Shown: positions 8,657 to 17,546 of the stretch, piece by piece
Numbering within the stretch: the stretch's first letter is position 1
Layout of the letters: each line of letters starts with the position of its first letter
From: Paenibacillus chondroitinus NBRC 15376
GTDB lineage: Bacteria; Bacillota; Bacilli; Paenibacillales; NBRC-103111
Length of the DNA stretch: 64,000 nucleotides
Assembly (NCBI RefSeq): GCF_004000765.1
Contig: NZ_BILW01000013.1
Coordinates: 62,001-126,000, forward strand
Reading direction: 5' to 3'
Made by a program: the position numbers and the translations under genes
The notes under the pieces: model-generated
Databases searched by the model: none
What the model was told of the DNA's origin: nothing
What the model saw: only the letters and a program-made list of their open reading frames with translations

Positions 8657-9799
8657 TTACACCGTCCAGCCATGTTCACTCACTTGGCTTTGATAATAAG
8701 CATCGTCAATGTGCAAGCCAAAGCCGGGAGTCGAAGGAACGGTGATTTTACCATCCTTGATGCTATAACCGGAAGTGTCGATACCTGGAATCTGCGCCTC
8801 ATCCCATTCAACAAACATAAATCCTTCAATGGCTGGATATACCTGAGCGGAAGCGAAGTTACCATAGAAACCACCGTAATTGTGCGGTGCTGCTTTTACT
8901 CCGCTTTTAGCCAATCTTTTCGCTAATTTCAACCAGTTCACAATGCCATAGTCCTTCAAATCGTATTGAATCGCGTCGATCAGGCCTTGCTCCGCCCAAT
9001 CCACAATGGGATCGGCCGCTAACCCTTCGCCGTCTGTGATCAGCACGCTCAATTTCTCCTCGCGCAGCCACTCCTTCAGATTGCGGTAGAGCCTGTCATC
9101 CTCGTGAAAAGCTTCCTCTATCCACAACAGGTTGGATTGTGCCGTTTCTTTCAACACATGTTTGGTTAAGTTCAAATTGTACCCATTGTTCGCGTCAATG
9201 GAAATGTTACATTGTGGACCGACCACATCCCTAATTCCGTTCACAACAGCAATATCTCTTTGGGTGCCTTCCATTAAATCCATATGCATGGCGCCACGGC
9301 CTACTTTAATTTTGAAACCGCGGAAACCTTCGTTATAGCCTTGCATGGCTTCTTCCTGGAGCAGTGCGACCGCGTCCCGCTCTGAACTCAGGTGCAAATC
9401 ATCAAAGTACAAGGATGTATCATAGCAAGGAACCGTTAGTGGGGATGTCCACTCTTTTTGGCTTAATAGTTTATACACAGGCACTTCTCTTACCTTTGCC
9501 AGCCAATCAAATAACGGGAATTGAATGCTTTGAAACCGGTCTTTAATCCATTGTTCTTCACAGAAAATTTCGCTGACTGTGGCTCCGATCATGGCTTCAG
9601 CAGCTTCCCGAGAAACGCGAGACCAGCTGTAACCCGTGATGCCCCCAATCGTAATTCGCACCAGCGGAAAACTTACTTCCTTTCCATGTACACCCAGCCT
9701 TGCATTGCAGCCAGCCAATCTTCTGCGTTCACCCTTCATCATCACTTGCTCGATTTTCTCAATCTTCCAATTTTTATCCAAGTCAGAAAAGTTGTTCAT
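8657..9799 (-). CDS. Enolase-superfamily enzyme (mandelate racemase / muconate lactonizing type)
   Basis: A 380-residue (beta/alpha)8-barrel enzyme. Visible active-site parts: KxK at Lys 163/Lys 165 (FKIKVG), metal ligand candidates Asp 202 (IDANNGY), Glu 228/229 (WIEEAF) and Asp 256/Glu 258 (TDGEG), then Asp 280 and His 306 (APHNYGG). This fits acid-sugar dehydratases or epimerases, which abstract a proton alpha to a carboxylate. The ATG at 9797-9799 has AAGGAG 11 bases upstream; a TTG nine bases earlier is too close to that site. Between two permease genes and the lipoprotein gene, it suggests the importer carries a sugar acid or a related polyhydroxy acid. Confidence 0.87.
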   Translation of the reverse strand: MNNFSDLDKNWKIEKIEQVMMKGERRRLAGCNARLGVHGKEVSFPLVRITIGGITGYSWSRVSREAAEAMIGATVSEIFCEEQWIKDRFQSIQFPLFDWLAKVREVPVYKLLSQKEWTSPLTVPCYDTSLYFDDLHLSSERDAVALLQEEAMQGYNEGFRGFKIKVGRGAMHMDLMEGTQRDIAVVNGIRDVVGPQCNISIDANNGYNLNLTKHVLKETAQSNLLWIEEAFHEDDRLYRNLKEWLREEKLSVLITDGEGLAADPIVDWAEQGLIDAIQYDLKDYGIVNWLKLAKRLAKSGVKAAPHNYGGFYGNFASAQVYPAIEGFMFVEWDEAQIPGIDTSGYSIKDGKITVPSTPGFGLHIDDAYYQSQVSEHGWTV

Positions 9800-9865
9800 G
9801 CTACTCAAATCTCCTTTATGGTTATATTTATTGGTTTAACAAGCCTGCCGGAATAATCATTATGA

Positions 9866-10747
9866 TTATCCTTTCACAGAGCCTAACATAACACCTTTGG
9901 TAAAATGCTTTTGCAAAAACGGGTAGACCATCAAAATAGGAAGCGTAGACACGACAACTGCGGCCATCTTGATCGTTTGCGTAGGCAGCTGCTTATCCGA
10001 AGCCATCTCTACCGCGAGTGCTCCGCCGACCGAAGTATCGGAATCAATGAGCATGTTGCGCAGGACAATTTGTAAAGGCACCTTTGTAAAATCATTGATA
10101 TACAACACGGCACTAAAAAACGTATTCCAGTAGGCCACGGCATAAAACAACCCGAATGCGGCCAGCGATGCGACAGAAAGCGGTAAAATAATTCGGAAAA
10201 AGATGCTTAGGTCATTACAGCCATCAATCATTGCAGCTTCTTCCAACTCGACAGGAATGCTGTCAAAGAAGCTTTTCATCAAGATCACGTACCAGCCGCT
10301 GGTCAAAACAGGGACAATCAACGCCCACACACTGTTTATGAGCCCCAAATCGCGGACTAATAAATACACAGGGATAATGCCCGGATTAAAAAGGATCGTA
10401 ACCATCACCATGATCATCATGACTTTTCTTCCGCGCAGTCTTTTACGGGATAGTCCGAATGAGAAGGCTGCTGTTATCATGAGGCTTAACAGAGTTCCCA
10501 CTGTTGCCAGAAAGGCACTGACCCCAGTTGCACGAATGAAAGCAGAAGTGGAAAGCAAATATTCATAAGCGCCAACACTCCATTTGCTCGGGAACAGGAC
10601 AAAGCCGTATTTCTCTATGTATTCACTAGGTTCCGTAAAGGAAACAACGAATACGTAATACAAGGGAAATAACGTAATAATGCCAATGACAACAAGCAGC
10701 AGAACAATCGCCATCCCAAATATTCGGTCTCCAAAGCTTTCTCTCAT
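9866..10747 (-). CDS. Carbohydrate ABC transporter permease, LplC/YtcP type
   Basis: A 293-residue permease with a helix at residues 10-32 (MAIVLLLVVIGIITLFPLYYVFV), EAA loop ELEEAAMIDGC and C-terminus FTKGVMLGSVKG. The ATG at 10745-10747 follows GGAGGGAAGGCA; a longer in-frame start at 10840 would overlap the preceding gene. Its paralogue at 22310 is highly similar over the full length. Pairs with the permease at 10773 to form the membrane channel. Confidence 0.93.
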   Translation of the reverse strand: MRESFGDRIFGMAIVLLLVVIGIITLFPLYYVFVVSFTEPSEYIEKYGFVLFPSKWSVGAYEYLLSTSAFIRATGVSAFLATVGTLLSLMITAAFSFGLSRKRLRGRKVMMIMVMVTILFNPGIIPVYLLVRDLGLINSVWALIVPVLTSGWYVILMKSFFDSIPVELEEAAMIDGCNDLSIFFRIILPLSVASLAAFGLFYAVAYWNTFFSAVLYINDFTKVPLQIVLRNMLIDSDTSVGGALAVEMASDKQLPTQTIKMAAVVVSTLPILMVYPFLQKHFTKGVMLGSVKG

Positions 10748-10772
10748 TGCCTTCCCTCCTCGGAATTTTCGT

Positions 10773-11732
10773 TTAATACACACCTTCTTCACCGAAGCGT
10801 TTGGCCAGCCAGTTAGCCCCGATAACAAGCACAAGTCCAATCACGGATTTAAACAAACCGGCCGCCGTTGTATAGCTGAACTGTCCTTGTTGAATCCCAT
10901 TGCGATAGACATAGGTTTCGAAAACGTCGGCAACGTTTGCAACTGCGCCATTACTCATCAAAAACACCTGTTCAAAACCAACATCCATAATTTGCCCCAA
11001 ACGCAAAATTAAAAGGATAATGATGACGTTACGGATACCCGGTAAAGTAATATGCCACATTTGTCGGATCCGGCTGGCGCCATCGATCTTCGCCGCTTCA
11101 TAAAGCTGCGTGTCAATGCCTGTCATCGCTGCGAGGAAAATAATCGTTCCCCAGCCTGTGTCTTTCCAAATGTTTTGACCGGTAAGCAGCCCCCAGAAAT
11201 AATTTTCATTCGTCAAAAAATCAATTTTCGGAAAACCCGCATGTTCGAGCAGCATATTCACAATCCCATTGGATTGCGAAAGCAATAAAAAGGTAATTCC
11301 TGCGATAATGACCCACGAAAGAAAATGCGGTAAATAAACAATGGATTGAATCACGCGTTTAAAATATTTGTTGGTTACCTCATTCATGCAAAGCGACAAC
11401 AAGATAGGAAGTGGAAAGAAAAAAACCAGACTCAACAAGCTAATCATCATGGTATTACGAAACAATAGAAAGAAGCTGGGATTTGTAAAAAAGCGAACAA
11501 AATTTTCAAAGCCTACCCAAGTGCTTTTAAATACGCCCATATAGGGGGAATAATCCTGAAAGGCGATGACCAGCCCCCACATCGGGTAATATTTGAAAAC
11601 AAGAAAATACAGGATGCCTGGAAGAACCAGCAGGTATAAATACTTGTCACGTTTGAATTCGGACCATAGTGAAGTTCTTGCCTTTCTTTGAATAAGTTGC
11701 CGGTGATTCGCCTTCGTCACTTGGATGCCCAT
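10773..11732 (-). CDS. Sugar ABC transporter permease, LplB type
   Basis: A 319-residue permease with the family-typical opening DKYLYLLVLPGILYFLVF, the phrase PMWGLVIAFQDYSPY, EAA loop LYEAAKIDGAS and the C-terminal AKRFGEEGVY. Start supported by GGGAGGATTGGTAC before the ATG. First gene of the operon 11732-7077. It is a close paralogue of the gene at 23191. No ATPase is encoded nearby. Confidence 0.93.
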   Translation of the reverse strand: MGIQVTKANHRQLIQRKARTSLWSEFKRDKYLYLLVLPGILYFLVFKYYPMWGLVIAFQDYSPYMGVFKSTWVGFENFVRFFTNPSFFLLFRNTMMISLLSLVFFFPLPILLSLCMNEVTNKYFKRVIQSIVYLPHFLSWVIIAGITFLLLSQSNGIVNMLLEHAGFPKIDFLTNENYFWGLLTGQNIWKDTGWGTIIFLAAMTGIDTQLYEAAKIDGASRIRQMWHITLPGIRNVIIILLILRLGQIMDVGFEQVFLMSNGAVANVADVFETYVYRNGIQQGQFSYTTAAGLFKSVIGLVLVIGANWLAKRFGEEGVY

Positions 11733-11776
11733 GTACCAATCCTCCCTTACAATGCTTGTGATCAGCTGATGGCCTA

Positions 11777-11805
11777 AATGTAAAGCACTAGCCTACATAC
11801 CGCAA
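11777..11805 (-). promoter_or_regulatory. Candidate promoter of the LplB-led operon
   Basis: Minus strand: -35 TTGCGG (11800-11805), 17-base spacer, -10 TACATT (11777-11782), 45 bp upstream of the permease start. A perfect ten-base palindrome ATCAGCTGAT lies at 11761-11770 next to the likely start point. Assigned by eye; moderate match. Confidence 0.4.
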
Positions 11806-11867
11806 TAATAATAAATTTTTACTATGTCTCGAAAAATTTCCGGTTATCGTCTTTTTTTGAAATGAAC

Positions 11868-11905
11868 AAAAAAAGCCCCTCAAACATGAAGAAGGGCCGC
11901 TTTGA
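11868..11905 (-). terminator. Intrinsic terminator of the membrane AraC regulator gene
   Basis: Minus strand: GCCCTTC pairs with GAGGGGC (one wobble) and is followed by TTTTTTT. It starts about 14 bp past the stop codon of the regulator at 11919 and lies upstream of the permease operon promoter, so the two units are separated. Confidence 0.8.
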
Positions 11906-11918
11906 GATGGATATTTAC

Positions 11919-14246
11919 CTACATCGATTGCGTGTGCTTTTCCCGATACTGCCGGGGAGTGATGCTCTCACTCTTTTTAAACATTCGGATCAGATAGGAC
12001 GGTTGATAGTGCAGCTGCTCCGCGATATCGTTGATTTTCATATCTGTTGTCACCAACAGCTCTTTGCATTTCTCAATTCTCATCCGAACCATCGTATCGA
12101 TAAAATTGATTCCGTTAATTTGCCTGAATACCTTGCTTAGCTTAGATGGGCTCATCTGCAGCTGATCCGCATACATCTCCAACGAAACGTCAAGTAAGAT
12201 GTCCTTCTGCATTTGCAAAAGCAGATTATCGATCATTTCCCTTAAATTACTATCGTAGGTTATCGTTAACGCTTTAACAAAAGGCCTTATCAGCTTGATT
12301 TGAAACCATTCCAGGATTTGATCCGGCTCGGACAATTGCATAAGCTGCTCATAGAGATGAACCCCTCCATACAGGGAGAAAAGGTCCACTTCATGCTTGA
12401 TCATCGCATTATGGATCGTTCCGAGCAGTTTCATCATCCCTTGGTGAACCATGAATTCAGCGCTATGATTGGTTTGCAGTTCGAGCATGAATTGCTTGAT
12501 GAGCCGCATGGCTTCCTCTTCAAGCCCCATACTGACGGTATGGACAATCTCTCTTTCCAGCTCAAAAGGGAACTGATTCTGGCTTGTATTCGTCAGCATG
12601 AACTGATTCATATCCAACATTTGATTGGACGTATGGTGGTCACGAAAGCGGAGAGCTTTTCTTGTCTGCTCCAGAATCTCGGGTATATCCTTTATCGAGT
12701 CGGATATTTTACTAGTCACAATCGTAACTTTCATATGCAGAACATTATTAACCGCGACGATGTAGTCATGGGCAAGTTTGTTGAAATTTGCTTTAATCGC
12801 TTCATTGGACTTGTCAGGTTCCAGAACGAAAAATACGCCAATGGATAAATCCTGAAAGTTAATGATATGCACCATATCCGATATCTCCGTGCACAGCTCT
12901 TTAATGATATTAGAAGCCGCGAAGGTAACCAACTGGGCATCCCGCTCTGAAAATTTTCCGCCTAATTCAGAAATACCGTGAAACTGGGCGACCATAATGG
13001 CAAATCTTTTCGATTCAACATCCCAATCCAGCTGCTTCAACTTCTGGATAAGCTCGGATTCCGTGTGTGAATACAAATTGCCTTGCGAAAATTGCAGTAA
13101 AAAGCTTTCTCTAAGCGCAGGAATGGACTGCTTAATTTGGATAGAAAGCTCTTGCTCTGCTTGAAGCTGCAGCCTCCATTGATGCTCAATATACGTAATT
13201 TCGTTTTTTTCGTTCGATCGGTGCGTTCTGGAATTTTCAAAAAGACGCTTTATCCGATAAATGGGATCGTATATTTTGTTTGAGGCAAACCATGCAAGCA
13301 GCAACCCGATGATTAAGCCAAACATACTAATCCAGACAATAAGAGTGGACAAGGCAGTTACAGGCGCAACGATTTGCGATACAGGGGTAGCAGTGACAAC
13401 CGTCCATTTACTGCCTAACTTAGAAATACTCCCATACGATACGTTATATTTTTTGTGGTTCCAATCGAATTTGAACATATTCTCATTGGCATTTTCTACA
13501 GATATTTGACTTTTCAATGCATCTTCCAGCGTCAGCAGCTCTTGACTGTCTTCTTGTTTTGGCGGAGTCGTCAAGTATTCCCCATTCTCATTAAAAAGAA
13601 AAGCGACTCCTTCGCCTGAGACGAGTTTCTGAACCATTGTGTTTAGTTTATTTTGGTCCAGGTAAATAATGAACATCCCGAAAGAACCATACATTTGTCC
13701 ACCGGGGAGCTTAATTATGATCGCTTTATTTATCGTGTCCGGCATATTTATCTTTTTTAAGGAATAATCCCAATAGATCGTTCGCTCTTGATCCAGCAAA
13801 GAATTCAACAAGTCTCGATCCTCATCGGTTCGCACAGATTCAAACCCGGCCTCATCACCGATTATCTTGTCTGAATCACGTAAATACAGGCTCACACTGT
13901 TAATAAGGGAATTCGACTCCGTAATAAGTGAAAACGATTTCATAAGTTCGTTTGTTTTTTGAAATTCCTGGACGAAATCCAACTCCTTCAAGGTCTCGTC
14001 CAAACTCCGGTCGAAAGCAAGCCGCACCACCGAATGCTCCAGATTCGCCATATAATCATTTAATTGCTGAATCGAGGAATGGAGCTGATTCTGATGAGCC
14101 TTATTCACTTCGGTTTCGATCCGATCTGTTCCGATATAGTAAATAATGACGCCTATAAAAGCAATAGGAATGCAAGTAATTAACAGTACAATGCCTAAAT
14201 TTTTCCAAAATATAGTTCCCCTGCTTTTACTCATTTGCTTATTCAT
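11919..14246 (-). CDS. Membrane-anchored AraC-family transcriptional regulator
   Basis: A 775-residue one-component regulator. Helices at about residues 15-37 and 298-320 enclose an extracytoplasmic Cache-like sensing region; after a cytoplasmic middle part there is an AraC double helix-turn-helix in the last 100 residues (DISLEMYADQLQMSPSKLSKVF-like first half, INDIAEQLHYQPSYLIRMFKK second half). Such proteins usually control an adjacent sugar importer, here the one at 7077-11732. The start is uncertain: ATG at 14244-14246 is taken, but the frame is open up to 14291 and neither start has a strong ribosome site. Confidence 0.88.
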   Translation of the reverse strand: MNKQMSKSRGTIFWKNLGIVLLITCIPIAFIGVIIYYIGTDRIETEVNKAHQNQLHSSIQQLNDYMANLEHSVVRLAFDRSLDETLKELDFVQEFQKTNELMKSFSLITESNSLINSVSLYLRDSDKIIGDEAGFESVRTDEDRDLLNSLLDQERTIYWDYSLKKINMPDTINKAIIIKLPGGQMYGSFGMFIIYLDQNKLNTMVQKLVSGEGVAFLFNENGEYLTTPPKQEDSQELLTLEDALKSQISVENANENMFKFDWNHKKYNVSYGSISKLGSKWTVVTATPVSQIVAPVTALSTLIVWISMFGLIIGLLLAWFASNKIYDPIYRIKRLFENSRTHRSNEKNEITYIEHQWRLQLQAEQELSIQIKQSIPALRESFLLQFSQGNLYSHTESELIQKLKQLDWDVESKRFAIMVAQFHGISELGGKFSERDAQLVTFAASNIIKELCTEISDMVHIINFQDLSIGVFFVLEPDKSNEAIKANFNKLAHDYIVAVNNVLHMKVTIVTSKISDSIKDIPEILEQTRKALRFRDHHTSNQMLDMNQFMLTNTSQNQFPFELEREIVHTVSMGLEEEAMRLIKQFMLELQTNHSAEFMVHQGMMKLLGTIHNAMIKHEVDLFSLYGGVHLYEQLMQLSEPDQILEWFQIKLIRPFVKALTITYDSNLREMIDNLLLQMQKDILLDVSLEMYADQLQMSPSKLSKVFRQINGINFIDTMVRMRIEKCKELLVTTDMKINDIAEQLHYQPSYLIRMFKKSESITPRQYREKHTQSM

Positions 14247-14343
14247 CCGTTCATCTTCACACCCATCGCCAATTTTGGTTGTATTGAACAATTAATTCGT
14301 CACGCTTGTACATATTCCTCCATCAGTTCCTTTTTTATACCAT

Positions 14344-14367
14344 TCAAACTTCTTGTGGAAAGTTTGA
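14344..14367. promoter_or_regulatory. Inverted repeat between divergent genes
   Basis: TCAAACTT and AAGTTTGA form a perfect 8-8-8 inverted repeat in the gap between the AraC regulator (minus) and the MutS2-like unit (plus). It could be an operator for either. No T-run follows, so it is not a terminator. Confidence 0.35.
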
Positions 14368-14456
14368 TTTAAGCTATTTTATCCCACGATTTTCAGACTG
14401 AATTCGCATAAGATAAGGGTATATTAGCCGTATAGATGTACAAAGGAGAGATTTTA

Positions 14457-14483
14457 ATGTCTGAGGTCGTTCTTAACCAGTAA
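14457..14483 (+). CDS. Leader peptide MSEVVLNQ upstream of the MutS2-like gene
   Basis: An eight-codon open frame starting with ATG, with AAAGGAG placed eight bases upstream and a TAA stop. The GTTCTTAAC inside it (14469-14477) is exactly complementary to GTTAAGAAC at 14583-14591, just before the terminator. The strength of the ribosome site, the short length and the position 125 bp ahead of a strong terminator point to a regulatory upstream ORF whose translation state decides termination. No expression evidence is available from sequence alone. Confidence 0.65.
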   Translation: MSEVVLNQ

Positions 14484-14607
14484 TTTCATAGTGCAACCCG
14501 TTTTGTTTGGCGTACGCGAGTAAACCGTTCAATTGGACAGGTTTGTTTTGTCGTGCACTACGGGCAGGTTGCATGTGATGCTGTTAAGAACATCATTTTC
14601 TCCCTAA
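14484..14607 (+). promoter_or_regulatory. Structured leader RNA, candidate attenuator
   Basis: Between the leader peptide and the terminator several complementary segments are seen: GTTCTTAAC (14469) with GTTAAGAAC (14583), TGCAACC (14492-14498) with GGTTGCA (14567-14573), and an inner AAACC/GGTTT hairpin near 14523-14545. The leader ORF forms one arm of the outermost pairing, so a ribosome stalled on it would open that structure. CCAGT at the leader stop codon can also pair with ACTGG in the terminator stem. Confidence 0.55.
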
Positions 14608-14648
14608 GCGGACTGGAAACGATCGTTGTTTCCAGTCCGCTTTTTTTT
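14608..14648 (+). terminator. Perfect intrinsic terminator before the MutS2-like gene
   Basis: GCGGACTGGAAAC (14608-14620) pairs perfectly over 13 bases with GTTTCCAGTCCGC (14628-14640) around a seven-base loop, followed by eight T. It stands only 22 bp ahead of the GTG start of the gene at 14671, so any transcript of that gene from upstream must read through it. Confidence 0.9.
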
Positions 14649-14670
14649 GTACCCAAAAGGAGGCATTCAT

Positions 14671-16584
14671 GTGAACAAGTCCACTTATCAACGTTTGGAA
14701 TACGACCGCATTAAACAGCGTTTGGCCGACTTTGCCATGAGTTATTTGGGCCGCGCCCACATTCAGAACATGGAACCAGTCATTGAAATGGTCCTCGTGG
14801 CAACTCTGCTTCAAGAAACCGAAGAAGCGCTAAGTGTTATTGCCCACGGAGCCAGCGTGCCGATCCCGTCCCTGGAAGGCATTGAGCCGCTTATAGGCAC
14901 TTTCGGGAAAGGATTTATTCTTACACCGCAGGACTTTATGCACTTCGCCAGATTCATCGAAAGTTCACAACAGCTTAAGAACTTTATGAAAAAGAAGGAA
15001 TCCGTCAGTCCGCGCGTCGCTTCCTACGCGCTATCCTTATACGAATTGCATGAACCGCTAACCGAGATTCGGCGCTGTATCCGCAACGGTCAAGTCGATA
15101 ACGAGGCGAGCGCTGCTTTGTCGCGTATCCGCAAAAAAATGAACATCCTCGACGACCGCATGCGCAAGAAACTGGACACCGCTTTGTCCAAATATCGCAG
15201 CTATTTGCAGGATAACGTCATCTCGACAAGGGGAGGCCGGTACGTGTTGTCCGTGAAGAAGGAACACCGCAAACAAGTTGGCGGCGCGGCGCTGGACGAG
15301 TCGGCAAGCGGGCAGACTGTCTTTATTGAGCCGGCTGATATCGCTGATCTGCATGGCGAGCATTTACACCTGCAGGCCGAGGAAGCTGCGGAGGTAACAA
15401 GGGTGCTTAGCGATCTAACGGATCTGATCGAGCATAGCAAGTATGAAATTTCAATCAACTTGGAAACGATTGGCCATTACGACTTTATGTTCGCAAAAGC
15501 CAAATACGCGAAAACAATCGACGGGCGAACGGTCAAGCTAAACGATCGCGGCCGGATCTCCATACATGGCGGCCGTCATCCGCTGCTCGGCAGGCATTCC
15601 GTTCCGCTTGATATCCGCATCGGCGGCGATTATCGCGCGCTTGTTATTACAGGACCGAATACGGGAGGCAAAACCGTTTCGCTGAAAACCGTCGGACTGC
15701 TAACACTTATGGTGCAGTCGGGTCTGCTCGTTCCGGTAGGAGAAGGAAGCGAATTCGCTGTGTACAGATCCGTTATGGTCGATATCGGGGACGGACAAAG
15801 TCTTGAGAATTCGCTCAGCACCTTCTCCTCGCATGTCAAAAACGTGATCGGCATTCTCAAAGAGGCTGCCCCCTCGTCGCTGGTCCTTCTCGACGAGCTT
15901 GCCTCAGGAACCGACCCTGGCGAAGGAATTGGCCTATCGATCGCTGTGTTGGAGGAACTGTACCGCCGGGGAGCTACGGTCATGGCGACGACACATTTTA
16001 ACGAGATCAAAAAATTTGCCGGCGCTGCGCCCGGCTTCGAGAATGCGCGTATGGAATTTGATACGGAAACGCTTGAGCCCCTTTACAAGCTAACAATTGG
16101 TCAAGCCGGCTCCTCTTATGCCTTCTATATCGCGCAAAAGCTCGGTATGCCGCCAGCGCTCATCGAGAGATCAAAGATGATCACCTACGAGGCGACGCAG
16201 CGCTCGCCCGAAGCGCCTGCAATAGCTGCGGCGTTTACAGGAGAAACACCTCCTCTAAACGCCCCGTTGAAAGAAAAAAAAGAGCGAGCGCCTATGCCGG
16301 ATTTCGCTATTGGCGACTGCGTCTGGGTGCACTCGCTGCGCCGTACAGGCATTGTGTGCAGCGAGCCGGATCATCGCGGAAACATTACGGTGCAAATCCA
16401 GAAGGAGAAAGTGCGCATACACCGCAAGAGAATTTCGCTTTATATCGAGCGCAGCAAGCTATATCCGGAAGGAGACTACGATATGGACATCGTGTTCGAA
16501 TCGAAAGACAACCGAAAGAAGCGTAAGCAGATGAGTAAACGTCATGTTGAGGGGATAACGATTGAGTATAGGGAGAATGAGTAA
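14671..16584 (+). CDS. MutS2-like ATPase lacking the Smr domain
   Basis: A 637-residue protein of the MutS2 branch (canonical MutS2 has about 780-790 residues). Seen: lever/core helices to about residue 310, Walker A GPNTGGKT (328-335), MutS2-type signature SLSTFSSH (381-388), Walker B LVLLDEL (404-410), ATTH (439-442), and a KOW-like module at about 543-592 (FAIGDCVWV...RTGIV). After residue 500 the long helical arm of MutS2 is missing and after the KOW-like module only a 40-residue basic tail remains in place of the Smr nuclease. MutS2 itself acts on collided ribosomes and in recombination control; this version may bind but not cut. GTG start with AAAGGAGG seven bases upstream. Preceded by a leader ORF and terminator. 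Confidence 0.85.
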   Translation: MNKSTYQRLEYDRIKQRLADFAMSYLGRAHIQNMEPVIEMVLVATLLQETEEALSVIAHGASVPIPSLEGIEPLIGTFGKGFILTPQDFMHFARFIESSQQLKNFMKKKESVSPRVASYALSLYELHEPLTEIRRCIRNGQVDNEASAALSRIRKKMNILDDRMRKKLDTALSKYRSYLQDNVISTRGGRYVLSVKKEHRKQVGGAALDESASGQTVFIEPADIADLHGEHLHLQAEEAAEVTRVLSDLTDLIEHSKYEISINLETIGHYDFMFAKAKYAKTIDGRTVKLNDRGRISIHGGRHPLLGRHSVPLDIRIGGDYRALVITGPNTGGKTVSLKTVGLLTLMVQSGLLVPVGEGSEFAVYRSVMVDIGDGQSLENSLSTFSSHVKNVIGILKEAAPSSLVLLDELASGTDPGEGIGLSIAVLEELYRRGATVMATTHFNEIKKFAGAAPGFENARMEFDTETLEPLYKLTIGQAGSSYAFYIAQKLGMPPALIERSKMITYEATQRSPEAPAIAAAFTGETPPLNAPLKEKKERAPMPDFAIGDCVWVHSLRRTGIVCSEPDHRGNITVQIQKEKVRIHRKRISLYIERSKLYPEGDYDMDIVFESKDNRKKRKQMSKRHVEGITIEYRENE

Positions 16585-16610
16585 CCGAGGCACGTTTTAA
16601 CTACATTTTT

Positions 16611-16653
16611 ACTGGATGGCGAAAAGCCCGAGGATTTTTTTCCTTGGGCTTTC
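16611..16653. terminator. Intrinsic terminator between convergent genes
   Basis: AAAGCCCGAGG and CCTTGGGCTTT form an 11-base stem around an A/T-only loop. The T-run is better on the minus strand, serving the operon that ends at 16709; it may also end the plus-strand MutS2-like transcript. Confidence 0.75.
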
Positions 16654-16708
16654 AATATTCAAGTAAATATATTACATAAATGGTAATTATTTTTTCTCAA
16701 TCTGATAT

Positions 16709-17539
16709 TTATGACTTACTTAAACTCTTAAATCTTTTTACCTGCTCGGTAATGGCAATCTCGGTAGGCAAGCGCTCCACGCTGGAGGCTCCGAAGAAAC
16801 CCGCTATCCCGTTAGTTTTACCTAACACATACTCAACATCTGCCGGTTCAGATATCGGACCACCATGACAGATGACCAATATATCCGGATTAATAGACTT
16901 ACCGGCATCATAAATACGTTGAATGAGCTCCGCCGATTCATCTAGTGAAAGCGCCGTCTTGGCTCCGATGCTGCCCTTCGTCGTTAGTCCGACATGAGCG
17001 ACAAGCACGTCCGCGCCGGCCTTCGCCATTTGAATCGCATCGTCCTCACTAAAGACATACGGGGTTGTCAATAAATCCAAGGCATGAGCCTTACGGATCA
17101 TATCGACCTCCAGCTCATAGCCCATCCCCGTTTCCTCCAGGTTTTGCCTGAAGGTGCCGTCGATCAAACCTACGGTAGGAAAGTTTTGCACACCCGAGAA
17201 ACCCATTTCTTTCAACTGCTTCAGATAGACATCCATCAAACGGAAAGGATCTGTCCCGCATACCCCGGCCAATACAGGAGTATTCTTGACAATAGGCAGA
17301 ACCTCGCCACCCATCTCCATAACAATCTGATTGGCATCCCCATATGGCATTAATCCAGCTAATGATCCCCGTCCTGCCATTCGATAACGCCCGGAATTGT
17401 AAATAATAATCAGATCGACGCCGCCCTCTTCCGCACATTTCGCCGATAACCCCGTTCCCGCTCCTGCTCCTACTATGAAACGGCCCTGTTCAATTTGCGA
17501 CCGCAATCTGCTTACGATTTCCTGCCTTTGCATCGCCAT
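16709..17539 (-). CDS. TIM-barrel protein of the phosphoenolpyruvate-hydrolase-like family (Tm-1 C-terminal domain homologue)
   Basis: A 276-residue TIM-barrel protein recognised by [55 protein letters not shown] and [17 protein letters not shown], features of the family annotated as PEP hydrolase-like or TIM-barrel signal transduction proteins (Pfam TIM-br_sig_trns). It is the domain found at the C-terminus of the tomato antiviral protein Tm-1. The gene for the Tm-1 N-terminal domain is immediately upstream (7 bp gap). Last gene of the 25130-16709 operon. The true substrate is unknown; a carbon-carbon lyase or hydrolase step on a sugar-derived acid is a reasonable guess. Confidence 0.87.
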   Translation of the reverse strand: MAMQRQEIVSRLRSQIEQGRFIVGAGAGTGLSAKCAEEGGVDLIIIYNSGRYRMAGRGSLAGLMPYGDANQIVMEMGGEVLPIVKNTPVLAGVCGTDPFRLMDVYLKQLKEMGFSGVQNFPTVGLIDGTFRQNLEETGMGYELEVDMIRKAHALDLLTTPYVFSEDDAIQMAKAGADVLVAHVGLTTKGSIGAKTALSLDESAELIQRIYDAGKSINPDILVICHGGPISEPADVEYVLGKTNGIAGFFGASSVERLPTEIAITEQVKRFKSLSKS

Positions 17540-17546
17540 TGTTTGC

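Noticed and set aside
12300..12848. 182-residue plus-strand open frame
   Set aside because: Antisense of the membrane AraC regulator, no ribosome site.
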